Positions 56,705 to 64,000 of a stretch of 64,000 nt of DNA are shown piece by piece. Position numbers and translations under genes: made by a program. Every line of letters begins with the position of its first letter. Position 1 is the first letter of the stretch. The notes below the pieces were generated by a model, which was not told where the DNA came from, did not search any database, and saw nothing but the letters and a program-made list of their open reading frames with translations. The stretch is from Burkholderia anthina (GTDB taxonomy: Bacteria; Pseudomonadota; Gammaproteobacteria; Burkholderiales; Burkholderiaceae): assembly GCF_001547525.1 (NCBI RefSeq), contig NZ_CM003768.1, forward strand, positions 868,001 to 932,000, written 5' to 3'.

Positions 56705-56974
56705 AGCGCACACGATACACCGGCTTGGCGGCGGTTTCAACCGGATGCGGCGCGGATGCCGCCGGGCGATGGCCGGATCGCGGCCGCTGGTGCGCGCACG
56801 CTGCGCCGCAGCAAGCGCTGCGGTCGAACCGCGATGCAGGGCCGGACAGAACGGCCGAGCGGGGCAGTAGTCCGTTCCCTTTTTTCGGGCGCAAAAAAAT
56901 TTTCGTCATCGCTGTCATTTCCGTCCGCGTGCTCCGTCTATTCGGCTCCTTAACCCATGTATCGGAGAGATGTC
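56705..56974. other. Divergent promoter region of thiC and the MXKDX operon
   Basis: These 270 bases lie between the riboswitch and the plus-strand MXKDX gene. They contain CCCTTTTTTCGGGCGCAAAAAAATTTT near 56878-56904 and the GGAGAG ribosome site at 56964-56969. No clear sigma-70 promoter pair was identified on either strand. Confidence 0.4.
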
Positions 56975-57259
56975 ATGAAAAAAGTATTCATCGCCACCTG
57001 TATCGCCGCACTTGCCACGATCGCAACGGGGGCCTACGCGCAGAACGATGCGATGTCGAAGGACGGCATGTCGATGTCGAAGGACGCGATGGGCCACGAC
57101 GCGATGGCGAAGGACGGCATGAAGAAGGACGGCATGAAGAAGCAGGCGATGAAGAAGGACGCGATGAAGAAGGACGCGATGAAGAAGGACGCGATGGGTC
57201 ACGATTCGATGAAGAAGGACGACGCGATGAAGAAGGACGCCATGAGCCCGTCGAACTAA
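56975..57259 (+). CDS. Pentapeptide MXKDX repeat protein
   Basis: The product has 94 residues from the ATG at 56975, with GGAG in front. A Sec signal peptide (KKVFIATCIAALATIATGAYAQ) sends it to the periplasm. The mature 70 residues are tandem pentapeptides of the M-x-K-D-x pattern (MSKDG, MSKDA, MAKDG, MKKDG, MKKDA and others, with MGHDA/MGHDS variants). They are very rich in Met, Lys and Asp with no other domain. Regular Met/His/Asp could bind copper or act as a methionine-based oxidant sink; this is inference. It precedes cytochrome b and molybdoenzyme genes, an association I have seen before for such proteins. Confidence 0.88.
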   Translation: MKKVFIATCIAALATIATGAYAQNDAMSKDGMSMSKDAMGHDAMAKDGMKKDGMKKQAMKKDAMKKDAMKKDAMGHDSMKKDDAMKKDAMSPSN

Positions 57260-57270
57260 CGAATGCGTGC

Positions 57271-57307
57271 GGGGCGCGACCGGCCGGTCACCGGCGCGTC
57301 GCGCCCC
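57271..57307 (+). promoter_or_regulatory. Intercistronic hairpin between the MXKDX and cytochrome b genes
   Basis: The ten-base perfect stem GGGGCGCGAC (57271-57280) with GTCGCGCCCC (57298-57307) encloses a loop that contains a second small dyad (CCGGTCACCGG). There is no T run. It could stabilise or partly attenuate the first gene's message, giving more MXKDX protein than downstream products. Confidence 0.5.
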
Positions 57308-57333
57308 GTCACATCATCCCGGGAGTCTTCATC

Positions 57334-57966
57334 ATGCAAACGGTCCCTGTCACGGATCGCGCGAGTGTGCCGCCGCCCGCGCCGACGATCCATCCGCGGT
57401 GGGTGCGCGCGAGCCACTGGCTCAACGCGCTCGCGGCGATCCTGATGGCGTTGTCCGGCTGGCGCATCTATGACGCGTCGCCGATCTATCCGTCGTTCAC
57501 GTTCGCGCACGGCATCACGCTCGGCGGCTGGCTCGGCGGTGCGCTGCAATGGCATTTCGCGGCGATGTGGCTGCTGGTCGGCAACGGCCTGTTCTACCTC
57601 GCGATGTCGATCGCGACGGGGCGCTTCGCACGCAAGCTGCTGCCCGTGACGCCGGCGTCGGTGTGGCGCGACGTGCGCGCCGCGATCCGCGGGCGGCTGT
57701 CGCACGACGACCTGAGCGTCTACAACGCGGTGCAGCGTGCCGCGTATCTGACCGCGATCGTCGATCTCGTCGTATTGGTGCTGTCGGGGCTCGCGATCTG
57801 GAAATCGGTGCAGTTCCCGCTGCTGCGCGAACTGTTCGGCGGTTACGACAATGCGCGCATCGTGCACTTCTGGGCGATGTCGCTGCTGGTCGCGTTCGTG
57901 GTCGTCCACGTCGCGATGGCGTTGCTGGTGCCGCGCTCGCTGCTCGCGATGCTGCGCGGCCGCTGA
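57334..57966 (+). CDS. Cytochrome b/b6-type (DUF4405-like) membrane subunit
   Basis: The product is 210 residues with four predicted membrane helices. Haem-ligand histidines are likely in RASHWLNALAAIL (helix 1), LQWHFAAMWLLVGN (helix 2) and IVHFWAMSLLVAFVVVHVAM (helix 4, two His), a pattern of di-haem cytochrome b561-like subunits. It would move electrons between quinones and the molybdoenzyme encoded just after it (29-base gap). GGGAG lies about ten bases before the ATG. Assignment to the family is good; the electron donor and acceptor are inferred. Confidence 0.88.
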   Translation: MQTVPVTDRASVPPPAPTIHPRWVRASHWLNALAAILMALSGWRIYDASPIYPSFTFAHGITLGGWLGGALQWHFAAMWLLVGNGLFYLAMSIATGRFARKLLPVTPASVWRDVRAAIRGRLSHDDLSVYNAVQRAAYLTAIVDLVVLVLSGLAIWKSVQFPLLRELFGGYDNARIVHFWAMSLLVAFVVVHVAMALLVPRSLLAMLRGR

Positions 57967-57995
57967 CCTGTACACCGCGGGCGAAGGAAATCATC

Positions 57996-58784
57996 ATGTC
58001 GGAATCTGAAAACAACCGCGGCGAGCCGCGCTGGGCGCTCGACCGGAAATCGCTCGAGCTCGACGTGCGCCGCGAACTCGAGATGCCGTCGCGACGGCTC
58101 TTCAACCGGCGCGTGCTGACGCTCGGCGGCCTCACGATGCTGACCGGCTGCACGCTGCAGGACGACGCGTCGGTCAACACGTTCCTCGAGAAAGTGTCGC
58201 GCATGAACGACCGCGTGCAGGCGTGGCTGTTCAACCCGAACCAGCTCGCGCCGACCTACACCGAGGCCGACATCACGCGGCCGTTTCCGTTCAACGCGTA
58301 CTACGGAATCGACGACGTGCCGCACGTCGACGAATCGACGTATCGGCTCGTGCTGTCGGGCCGCGTGACGGGCAAACGCGTATGGACGCTCGACGAGCTT
58401 CGCGCACTGCCGCATGCGGAACAGATCACCCGGCATATTTGCGTGGAAGGGTGGAGCGCGATCGGCCGCTGGGGCGGCACGCCGTTCGGCGCATTTCTCG
58501 CGCGCGCGGGCGCCGACACGCGGGCGAAATACGTCGGCTTCAAGTGCGCGGACGACTACTACGAAAGCATCGACATGCCGACCGCGCTGCATCCGCAGAC
58601 GCTGCTCGCGTTCGAGTACGACGGCCGCCGGCTGCCGGCGGAATACGGCTTCCCGATGAAGCTGCGGATGCCGACCAAGCTCGGCTACAAGAACCCGAAG
58701 CACATCATGGAAATCTTCGTGACGGACACGTTCCCCGGCGGCTATTGGGTCGATCAGGGCTACAACTGGTTCGGCGGATCGTGA
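57996..58784 (+). CDS. Molybdopterin-dependent oxidoreductase (sulfite oxidase/YedY fold), Tat-type lipoprotein
   Basis: The product is 262 residues. The N-terminal region contains twin-arginine motifs (PSRRLFNRR) followed by a hydrophobic stretch ending in MLTGC, a lipobox, so it is probably folded with its cofactor, exported by Tat and lipid-anchored. The oxidoreductase molybdopterin-binding domain has the Mo-ligand cysteine in HICVEGWSAIGRWGG, then GGRRL-like turns and KNPKHIMEIFVTD near the end. Relatives reduce or oxidise sulfoxides, sulfite or similar. With the cytochrome b gene and the Met-rich repeat gene, it forms a small periplasmic redox system whose substrate is unknown. Confidence 0.9.
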   Translation: MSESENNRGEPRWALDRKSLELDVRRELEMPSRRLFNRRVLTLGGLTMLTGCTLQDDASVNTFLEKVSRMNDRVQAWLFNPNQLAPTYTEADITRPFPFNAYYGIDDVPHVDESTYRLVLSGRVTGKRVWTLDELRALPHAEQITRHICVEGWSAIGRWGGTPFGAFLARAGADTRAKYVGFKCADDYYESIDMPTALHPQTLLAFEYDGRRLPAEYGFPMKLRMPTKLGYKNPKHIMEIFVTDTFPGGYWVDQGYNWFGGS

Positions 58785-59103
58785 TGTGGGCCGCATCGCG
58801 CGATGGGGCGGCGACTCATCTCGAAAATGATCGGAAAAGATCGAATTTTATGGCGTCAATGAGGGTGGTAATTTAGTACTTGTACGATTGTTTGTCAGAT
58901 GCGCCGAATTTTATAATTTTCTCATCGCGCCAGATCTCCTCGCTGGAGATCGGCGCCGATTGACGGATGTATCTGGCAGCAGCGGAATTTAACCTATTCG
59001 CTATTCGAATCGCGAATGACAGGTCGAGTAACGCTGGTCGCGCACGGTGTGATGCGTGTGCGACTGCGCCTTCCTTTTTCCTATTCGCGGTGAGTCGATT
59101 AGC
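58785..59103. other. AT-rich intergenic region with promoter of the metalloprotease gene
   Basis: These 319 bases are clearly AT-richer than the surroundings between about 58840 and 59000. They contain a sigma-70 promoter (listed separately) and a GATCTCC-TCGCT-GGAGATC hairpin at 58933-58951. The predicted leader is about 180 bases. No gene is called on either strand. Confidence 0.6.
58888..58917 (+). promoter_or_regulatory. Sigma-70 promoter candidate for the metalloprotease gene
   Basis: TTGTTT (58888-58893) and a perfect TATAAT (58912-58917) are separated by 18 bases in the AT-rich patch upstream of the lipoprotein protease gene. Confidence 0.5.
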
Positions 59104-61020
59104 ATGAATGTTGTATTTTTTCGGCGTGGTTTGCCGTTGGGAGCATTTTGTCTGCTGGCGGGTTTGACATTGTCGGCCTGCGGCGGTGACGATTCGTCCG
59201 AGGTCGTGCAGATCGAGGACGCGAGCCCGCGTCCGGAGCCGGGCGATGTTGAAGTGGTCGATCCGCCGCCCACGCTGCCCGAGGCGGTGCCCGGCGAGCC
59301 TCCGCCGGTTGTGCCGCCGGCGGTCGTGCCGCCGCCGGTTGTGCCGCCGCCGGTTGTGCCGCCGCCGGTTGTGCCGCCGCCGGTTGTGCCTCCGCCGGTT
59401 GTGCCGCCGCCGGTTGTGCCGCCGCCGGTCGAACCGCCGCCGGTCGAACCACCCCCGGTCGAACCACCCCCGGTCGAACCACCGCCGGTCGAACCACCGC
59501 CGGTTGTGCCGCCGCCGGTCGAACCACCCCCGGTCGAGCCGCCCCCGGTCGAACCACCCCCGGTCGAACCCCCGCCTGCACCCATCGACACGAGCTTCGC
59601 CATCCGCAACCTCGCGCAAGGCGGCGAGCGCTGCCTCACGATGTCGACTGTCGATGGCGTGTCCGTCGGGTTCGCGGCCTGTTCGGGATCGGACGCGCAG
59701 CGCTGGCGGATGGAGCGGGCCAACAACGAGAACTTCAGGGTGAAGAACGTGCTGGCCGCATCGCAGAGCCGCGACGTCTGCCTGCGTGCGGCGCCTGCCG
59801 CGCCGGGCGCGGTGAGCATGTCGTCGTGCGGCGGCGCCGATTACCCGGCGACGCGGCTGTGGCGTGCGGCGATGCTCGATCCGAACGGCACGTTCACGAT
59901 GCTGAACAAGCACTGGGCCGCGACGAACACGCTGCAGGCGACGGAGGGCGCACCCGCGATGCTGCCCGAAACCGGCCAGCCCGCCGCGCGCTGGACCTAT
60001 GAAGGCGAGGTGCCGACCCTCATGCGCAGGGTCGGCGGCACCGATCGCGTGTTGCTGATAACGGGCCGCTTTACGGGCCAGACGGCGAATCCCGCCGAGC
60101 CGATCCGCAAGGCGGTATTCGGTGACGGCGAGGATTTTTCGTCGCTCGCGCACTACCTCAAGCTGGCATCGCGCGGCAAGTTCGGGATCGAAGGCACGAT
60201 GCTGACCGACGTGGATCTCGGCGATTTCCCCAAGGGGTGCGATTCGGTCGCCATTCGCGCGCAGGCGAAGGCCGCGGCGAAGGCGCGCGGCGTCGATGCC
60301 GGCAAGTTCAACTTGTTGTTCGTCGATTTCCCGTCGAACCGCGAATGCAGATTTTCAGGTCTGGCCGGGAGCCCGGGCGCGTGGATCCTGTCGAACGGCT
60401 CCGGGCATGGGTACTGGATGTGGACGCACGAGTTCGGGCACGGGCTCGGCGTACACCACCCCGATTCGCTGCAACACTGCCCGGTCAAGGATGGCGCCGT
60501 CGTGATCGGCAACGGCTGCGTGACGGGCGGCATCGACGATCCGACCGATACCGTGGGCGGTGGCGGCCGGCGGATGTATCCGGTCGATTACCAGTTGTTT
60601 ACCGGCTGGCTTTCCGAGGAGGACGTGCCCGCCATCGTCAAGCCCGGCACGTATCGCCTCGCGCCGCTGTGGAGCACGCTGCCGGGCAAGCAGGGCTACC
60701 GGCTGCCGCGTGGGGACGGTTCGGCGCTGGTGCTCGAATTCCGCCGTCCGCAGCTCGACGCGGGCAAGCGCGGCACGTTCGAGGACTGGCCGGACACGTC
60801 GCCGTTCGTCAACGGCGTGACGGTGCGGATCATGCGCCACCCGAACACCGTGAGCATCAAGAACACCCTCGTCGATGCGACGCCCGGCAGCGCGGACGGC
60901 ATGAAGGACGCGCCGCTGATGCCGGGCAAGTCGATCGTCGATACGGTGTCCGGACGCCGGATCACCGTGCTGTCGGCCGACGAGAGCGGCGCGGTCGTGC
61001 AGGTCGAACTGGCGCGGTAG
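59104..61020 (+). CDS. Lipoprotein zinc metalloprotease with Pro-rich spacer and ricin-type domain
   Basis: The product is 638 residues. The signal LPLGAFCLLAGLTLSAC ends in a lipobox, giving CGGDDSS at the mature start. Residues 69-158 are 18 pentads of VVPPx or VEPPP, a stiff spacer. Residues about 163-300 look like a ricin-type beta-trefoil (ERCLTMSTVDG, DAQRWRMERANNENFRVKN, RDVCLRAAP). The catalytic part has HEFGHGLGVHH at 442-452, the metzincin zinc signature HExxHxxGxxH, with a possible Met-turn near RRMYPVDYQ (about 487), recalling gametolysin-type (M11) peptidases. It is probably a surface or periplasmic protease held away from the membrane; the substrate is unknown. The gene is monocistronic. 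Confidence 0.88.
   Translation: MNVVFFRRGLPLGAFCLLAGLTLSACGGDDSSEVVQIEDASPRPEPGDVEVVDPPPTLPEAVPGEPPPVVPPAVVPPPVVPPPVVPPPVVPPPVVPPPVVPPPVVPPPVEPPPVEPPPVEPPPVEPPPVEPPPVVPPPVEPPPVEPPPVEPPPVEPPPAPIDTSFAIRNLAQGGERCLTMSTVDGVSVGFAACSGSDAQRWRMERANNENFRVKNVLAASQSRDVCLRAAPAAPGAVSMSSCGGADYPATRLWRAAMLDPNGTFTMLNKHWAATNTLQATEGAPAMLPETGQPAARWTYEGEVPTLMRRVGGTDRVLLITGRFTGQTANPAEPIRKAVFGDGEDFSSLAHYLKLASRGKFGIEGTMLTDVDLGDFPKGCDSVAIRAQAKAAAKARGVDAGKFNLLFVDFPSNRECRFSGLAGSPGAWILSNGSGHGYWMWTHEFGHGLGVHHPDSLQHCPVKDGAVVIGNGCVTGGIDDPTDTVGGGGRRMYPVDYQLFTGWLSEEDVPAIVKPGTYRLAPLWSTLPGKQGYRLPRGDGSALVLEFRRPQLDAGKRGTFEDWPDTSPFVNGVTVRIMRHPNTVSIKNTLVDATPGSADGMKDAPLMPGKSIVDTVSGRRITVLSADESGAVVQVELAR
59308..59577 (+). repeat. 15-base coding tandem repeat (18 units) in the metalloprotease gene
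   Basis: Eight VVPPx units are followed by five VEPPP, one VVPPP and four VEPPP units. The VVPPP copies are almost identical (GTTGTGCCGCCGCCG), the VEPPP copies slightly more varied (GTCGAACCACCCCCG). This suggests recent expansion by slippage or recombination. Confidence 0.9.
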
Positions 61021-61127
61021 ACAGGAAGGGCTCGCGGCACGCCGGGTGTCGCGCCGAAACGTCACTCCCGATCCTTTCGGACAGGTGTGACGATGCTTTC
61101 GAATCCTTGATGCCATAATGCCGAGCG

Positions 61128-61160
61128 TGCGCAACCGAAACGGTTGCGCGCGTTTTTTTT
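61128..61160 (+). terminator. Terminator after the metalloprotease gene
   Basis: The stem GCGCAACCG-AAA-CGGTTGCGC is followed by GCG and eight T residues. It lies about 110 bases past the stop codon and about 160 before the next start. Confidence 0.85.
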
Positions 61161-61320
61161 GTCCCTCTGCCGCCGCTTGCCGGTTCTTTTTCGTCGCCGT
61201 TCGCACTGCCATGTCGTTCCGCACGTTTGCTCTGCCTTCCCGGTTCCGCCTGGACCGTTTGCCGGCATTGCCGGCGTCTTTCCGCGGAGCACGCGACGCG
61301 ACGTGCGGGCGGGCAGCGCA

Positions 61321-62520
61321 ATGACACCGCTCGACCGCCTTCTCGATTTCCTCTCCCGATTTTCGTTCCGGATCCGTCTGCCCCAAAGCCGCGGCGGTCG
61401 CCTGGCGCTGGCGCTCGTCTTCATCTATTTCGTCTGGGGCTCGACTTACAGCGGGCTGCATTTCGCGCTGCAGTCGTTTCCGCCGCTGCTGCTGTCGGGG
61501 CTGCGCAACCTGCTCGGCGGGATCGGCCTGTTCATCTTCGCGCTGCGGCGCAAGCCCGAATGGCCGACGCTGCTGGAAATCCGCAACTCGGCGATCGTCG
61601 GCACGATGCTCGTCGCGCTGTCGTCCGGCACGATCGCGCTCGGCATGCGCACGGTCAGCAGCGGGTCGGCCGCGGTGATGGTGGCCACGGTGCCGCTGTT
61701 CGCGACCGTGATCGCGGCGGTCGCCGGGCGGCCGGTGGCGAAGGGCGAATGGGCGGCCGTCGCGCTCGGGATGGTCGGCATCGTCGTGCTGAATTCGGGC
61801 GGCGCGGCCGCCGCGAACTCGGCGCTCGGCACGATCTGCGTGCTGGCCGGCGCACTGTTCTGGGCGGGCGGCGCGCATCTCGCGACGCGGCTCAAGCTGC
61901 CGTCCGACCTGTTCCTGTCGACGTCGCTGCAGATCGGCCTCGGCGGGCTGATGTCGACGATCGTCGCGTGGCTGCTCGGCGAACGCGTCGAACAGTTGGC
62001 CGTCGGGTCCGTGTTCGCGTTCGTGTACCTGATGGTGTTCTGCACGATGGCCGCGTACGTCGCGTACGGCTATCTGATCCGCCATACGAGCCCGATCATC
62101 GCGAGCAGCTGCATGTACGTGAATCCGATCGTCGCGGTCGCGCTCGGTGCGCTGCTGCTGGGCGAACCGGTGACGATGGCGACCGTCGTTGCGACCGTCG
62201 CGATTCTCGGCAGCGTCGGGTTGTCGTTCGTGTTCGATCCGGCGCGTCGGCCCGCGGCTGCTACGGCCACCGCCTCGGCCGCCACTTCACCGGCCGCACC
62301 GGCCGCGGCGGTGGAGCAGGCGCTCACAAGCGATGCTTCGCCGCCGTCCGAGCCGATGGCGACACCCGATCCGGCGCCGATTCTCGCGCCTTCGGCCGTC
62401 CCGTTGGCGGTACCGACGCCTGCCGCGGTCATGGATCCCGGCGCGGTGATCGACCCGGCCCCGGCGTTCGCGCCGCCGCCCGCCGCCGCCGAGCCGGCCG
62501 CCGCGCGCACCGACGCGTGA
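61321..62520 (+). CDS. EamA (DMT) family transporter with long C-terminal tail
   Basis: The product is 399 residues from the ATG at 61321; the frame is open to 61144 but the extra part is basic and unlike the family. A short cytoplasmic start (TPLDRLLDFLSRFSFRIR) precedes ten membrane helices in two EamA repeats (VFIYFVWGSTYSGLHFAL and ALFWAGGAHLATRLKL), like YedA-type exporters. The last 95 residues (from about 305) are Ala/Pro-rich and low complexity. The substrate is unknown. The preceding region holds the terminator of the metalloprotease gene, so this gene has its own promoter. Confidence 0.88.
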   Translation: MTPLDRLLDFLSRFSFRIRLPQSRGGRLALALVFIYFVWGSTYSGLHFALQSFPPLLLSGLRNLLGGIGLFIFALRRKPEWPTLLEIRNSAIVGTMLVALSSGTIALGMRTVSSGSAAVMVATVPLFATVIAAVAGRPVAKGEWAAVALGMVGIVVLNSGGAAAANSALGTICVLAGALFWAGGAHLATRLKLPSDLFLSTSLQIGLGGLMSTIVAWLLGERVEQLAVGSVFAFVYLMVFCTMAAYVAYGYLIRHTSPIIASSCMYVNPIVAVALGALLLGEPVTMATVVATVAILGSVGLSFVFDPARRPAAATATASAATSPAAPAAAVEQALTSDASPPSEPMATPDPAPILAPSAVPLAVPTPAAVMDPGAVIDPAPAFAPPPAAAEPAAARTDA

Positions 62521-62556
62521 CGCCGCCGCTGCCGCAGCAGCCGCAGCCGATCCCGC

Positions 62557-63756
62557 TCAGCCGCGCCGGCCGCCGCGATGGTGGGACCAGCCGGCGAGCG
62601 CGGCAAACAGCAGGCCGGCCGCGCACATGCCGGTCCAGCCGAACGCGCGCCATGCGGCGACGCCGGCCGACGAGCCGAGCGCGCCGCCGATGAAGTAGCA
62701 CACCATGTACACCGTGTTCACGCGGCTGCGCGCGTCGGGCTTCAGCGCATAGATGCGCGACTGGTTCGAGATCTGCGCGGCCTGCACGCCCACGTCGAGC
62801 ACGATCACGCCGATCACGAGCCCGACGAGGCTCGACCCCGACAGCGCGAAGATCACGAACGACAGCGCGAGCAGCGCGATCGCGAGCGAGATGATCGCGC
62901 GTGGGCCGCGCGTGTCCGCGAAGCGGCCCGCATAGGGCGCGGCGAGCGCGCCCGCGGCGCCGACGATCCCGAACAATCCGGCTGCCTGCGGGCCGAGATG
63001 GAACGGCGCGCCGGCGAGCAGCAGCGTGAGCACGGGCCAGAATGCGCTGAACGCCGCGAACAGCGCGGCGCCCGTCAGCGATGCCTCCCGCAGCCCGCGC
63101 AATTCGACGGCCAGATGCCACATCGAGCCGAGCAGCTTGCCGTACGACAGCGTCGACGTCGGCGAGCTGCGCGGTAGCCGCAGCACGATCACGACGGCGA
63201 GCGCGACGAGCGCCGCGACCGAGGCGGCGAACACCGCACGCCAGCCGAAATACTCGGCGACGAAGCCGGCGGCGGTACGCGCGAGCAGGATGCCGAGCAG
63301 CAGGCCGCTCATCACGGTGCCGACCGCGTGGCCGCGTTCGGCCGGCGGCGCGATTTCGGCGGCGAACGGCACGGCCTGCTGCGCGATGGTCGCGAGGATG
63401 CCGATCGCGAGGCTCGCGACCGCGAGCACGGCCAGCGACGGCGCGGCGGCCGCCACGATCAGCGCGATCGACAGCCCGGCGATCTGCAGCAGGATCAGCC
63501 CGCGGCGATCGAAACGGTCGCCGAGCGGCGCGAGCAGGAACATGCCGGCCGCATAGCCGAGCTGCGTCGCGGTCGGCACCGCGCCGATCCATGACGCGCC
63601 GTCCGGAAAGGTCGCGCGGAAGCTGTCGAGCAGCGGCTGGTTGTAGTAGATGTTGGCGACCGACACGCCCGCGATCGTCGCGAGCAGCAACAGCAGGCTG
63701 CGCGAGTAGTGGGGCGAGGCGGCGTCGGTCGGACGGTCGGTGGAGGCGGTGGACAT
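62557..63756 (-). CDS. Major facilitator superfamily transporter
   Basis: The product is 399 residues with twelve predicted membrane helices. The MFS signature loop between helices 2 and 3 is PLGDRFDRRGLI, and the equivalent in the second half is YAGRFADTRGPRA. The early NIYYNQPLLDSF motif occurs in a subgroup of drug/aromatic-type exporters (YnfM/YgaY-like). The substrate is not inferable. It is convergent with the DMT gene, with 36 bases between, and no clear terminator was seen there. Confidence 0.9.
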   Translation of the reverse strand: MSTASTDRPTDAASPHYSRSLLLLLATIAGVSVANIYYNQPLLDSFRATFPDGASWIGAVPTATQLGYAAGMFLLAPLGDRFDRRGLILLQIAGLSIALIVAAAAPSLAVLAVASLAIGILATIAQQAVPFAAEIAPPAERGHAVGTVMSGLLLGILLARTAAGFVAEYFGWRAVFAASVAALVALAVVIVLRLPRSSPTSTLSYGKLLGSMWHLAVELRGLREASLTGAALFAAFSAFWPVLTLLLAGAPFHLGPQAAGLFGIVGAAGALAAPYAGRFADTRGPRAIISLAIALLALSFVIFALSGSSLVGLVIGVIVLDVGVQAAQISNQSRIYALKPDARSRVNTVYMVCYFIGGALGSSAGVAAWRAFGWTGMCAAGLLFAALAGWSHHRGGRRG

Positions 63757-63922
63757 GGCGGCGGCAACGGAGTGGGGCGGCGCGGCAGGCGGCGCACGCG
63801 TCGGATGCGCAGCAGGCCGGGCGCCGGTCGAGGCTGCCGATCATACCGGAGCGACGCGAATCCTGCCGGCGGCAAGCCGGCGCGACGGGCCGGTCGCCGC
63901 CCGTCACCGCGCTTCACATCGG

Positions 63923-64000
63923 TCAGTCGACCAGCTCGCCCGTCGGCTCGTAGAACGGATACGGCCCCGCGCCTTCGTCGATATACACGTGATGCGACGT
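63923..64000 (-). CDS. Unidentified protein, C-terminal fragment at window edge
   Basis: A minus-strand frame enters from the right edge and stops at 63923. The visible 25 residues end in YPFYEPTGELVD. A sizeable gap (63757-63922) separates it from the MFS gene on the same strand. The fragment is too short to assign a family, but its acidic, aromatic composition and the absence of internal stops are consistent with a real C-terminus. Confidence 0.5.
   Translation of the reverse strand, partial: TSHHVYIDEGAGPYPFYEPTGELVD

Noticed and set aside
57060..57250. Possible CRISPR-like or satellite repeats
   Set aside because: The periodicity is 15 bases in frame and encodes MXKDX pentapeptides; there are no spacers.
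59001..59819. Minus-strand Gly/Thr-rich frame opposite the metalloprotease stalk
   Set aside because: It is the reverse complement of the VVPPP/VEPPP coding repeat. The plus strand has the lipobox, domains, promoter and terminator.

Overview
The window is about 67% GC, densely coded and laid out like a Burkholderia main chromosome (Burkholderia cepacia complex type). The protein families, the AruF/AruG-style two-subunit arginine succinyltransferase and the intergenic repeats all fit that genus. This is judged from gene content and sequence style, not from a database search. No rRNA, tRNA, transposase, phage gene or CRISPR array was seen.

Arginine block (1-10895): the 3' end of a polar amino acid ABC transporter ATPase, a GlxA/AraC-type regulator that sits where ArgR sits in pseudomonads, a large imperfect inverted repeat with roughly 278-bp arms (1486-2257), then a tight six-gene AST operon (astC, astA-alpha, astA-beta, astD, astB, astE) that converts arginine to glutamate and succinate. 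A cationic amino acid binding protein gene follows. Two directly repeated ArgR-like half-sites lie just upstream of astC.

Middle block (10896-26064): a two-gene cyclic-di-GMP/HDOD signalling unit, an exported peroxiredoxin, an NAD(P)-binding protein, a NYN/OST-HTH RNA-related protein with a long low-complexity tail, a VOC-family protein, and a three-gene MdtABC/MuxABC-like RND efflux operon with two permeases and no outer-membrane channel.

26065-40786: an IclR regulator; a 666-bp gap that appears to encode a structured small RNA with its own promoter and two terminators; a Tat-exported PhoX-type phosphatase; an ammonium transporter with a good sigma-54 promoter; a small membrane protein; a lipoprotein; an Rrf2 regulator and an NAD(P)-binding protein that share a 19-bp operator; an Lrp/AsnC regulator with its own dyad; a ferric-iron ABC transporter with a Fur-like site; a 53-residue membrane protein; and a FUSC exporter.

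40969-50715: recC-recB-recD-arfB, each gene overlapping the next by 4 bases, giving DNA break repair plus a ribosome-rescue hydrolase. RecD carries about 140 extra residues.

50768-64000: a YkuI-like EAL protein, a DMT exporter, two small lipoproteins, thiC under a TPP riboswitch, a three-gene set (MXKDX repeat protein, cytochrome b, molybdopterin oxidoreductase), a large lipoprotein metalloprotease with a VVPPP/VEPPP spacer and a ricin-type domain, a second DMT transporter, an MFS transporter, and the tail of an unidentified gene at the right edge.
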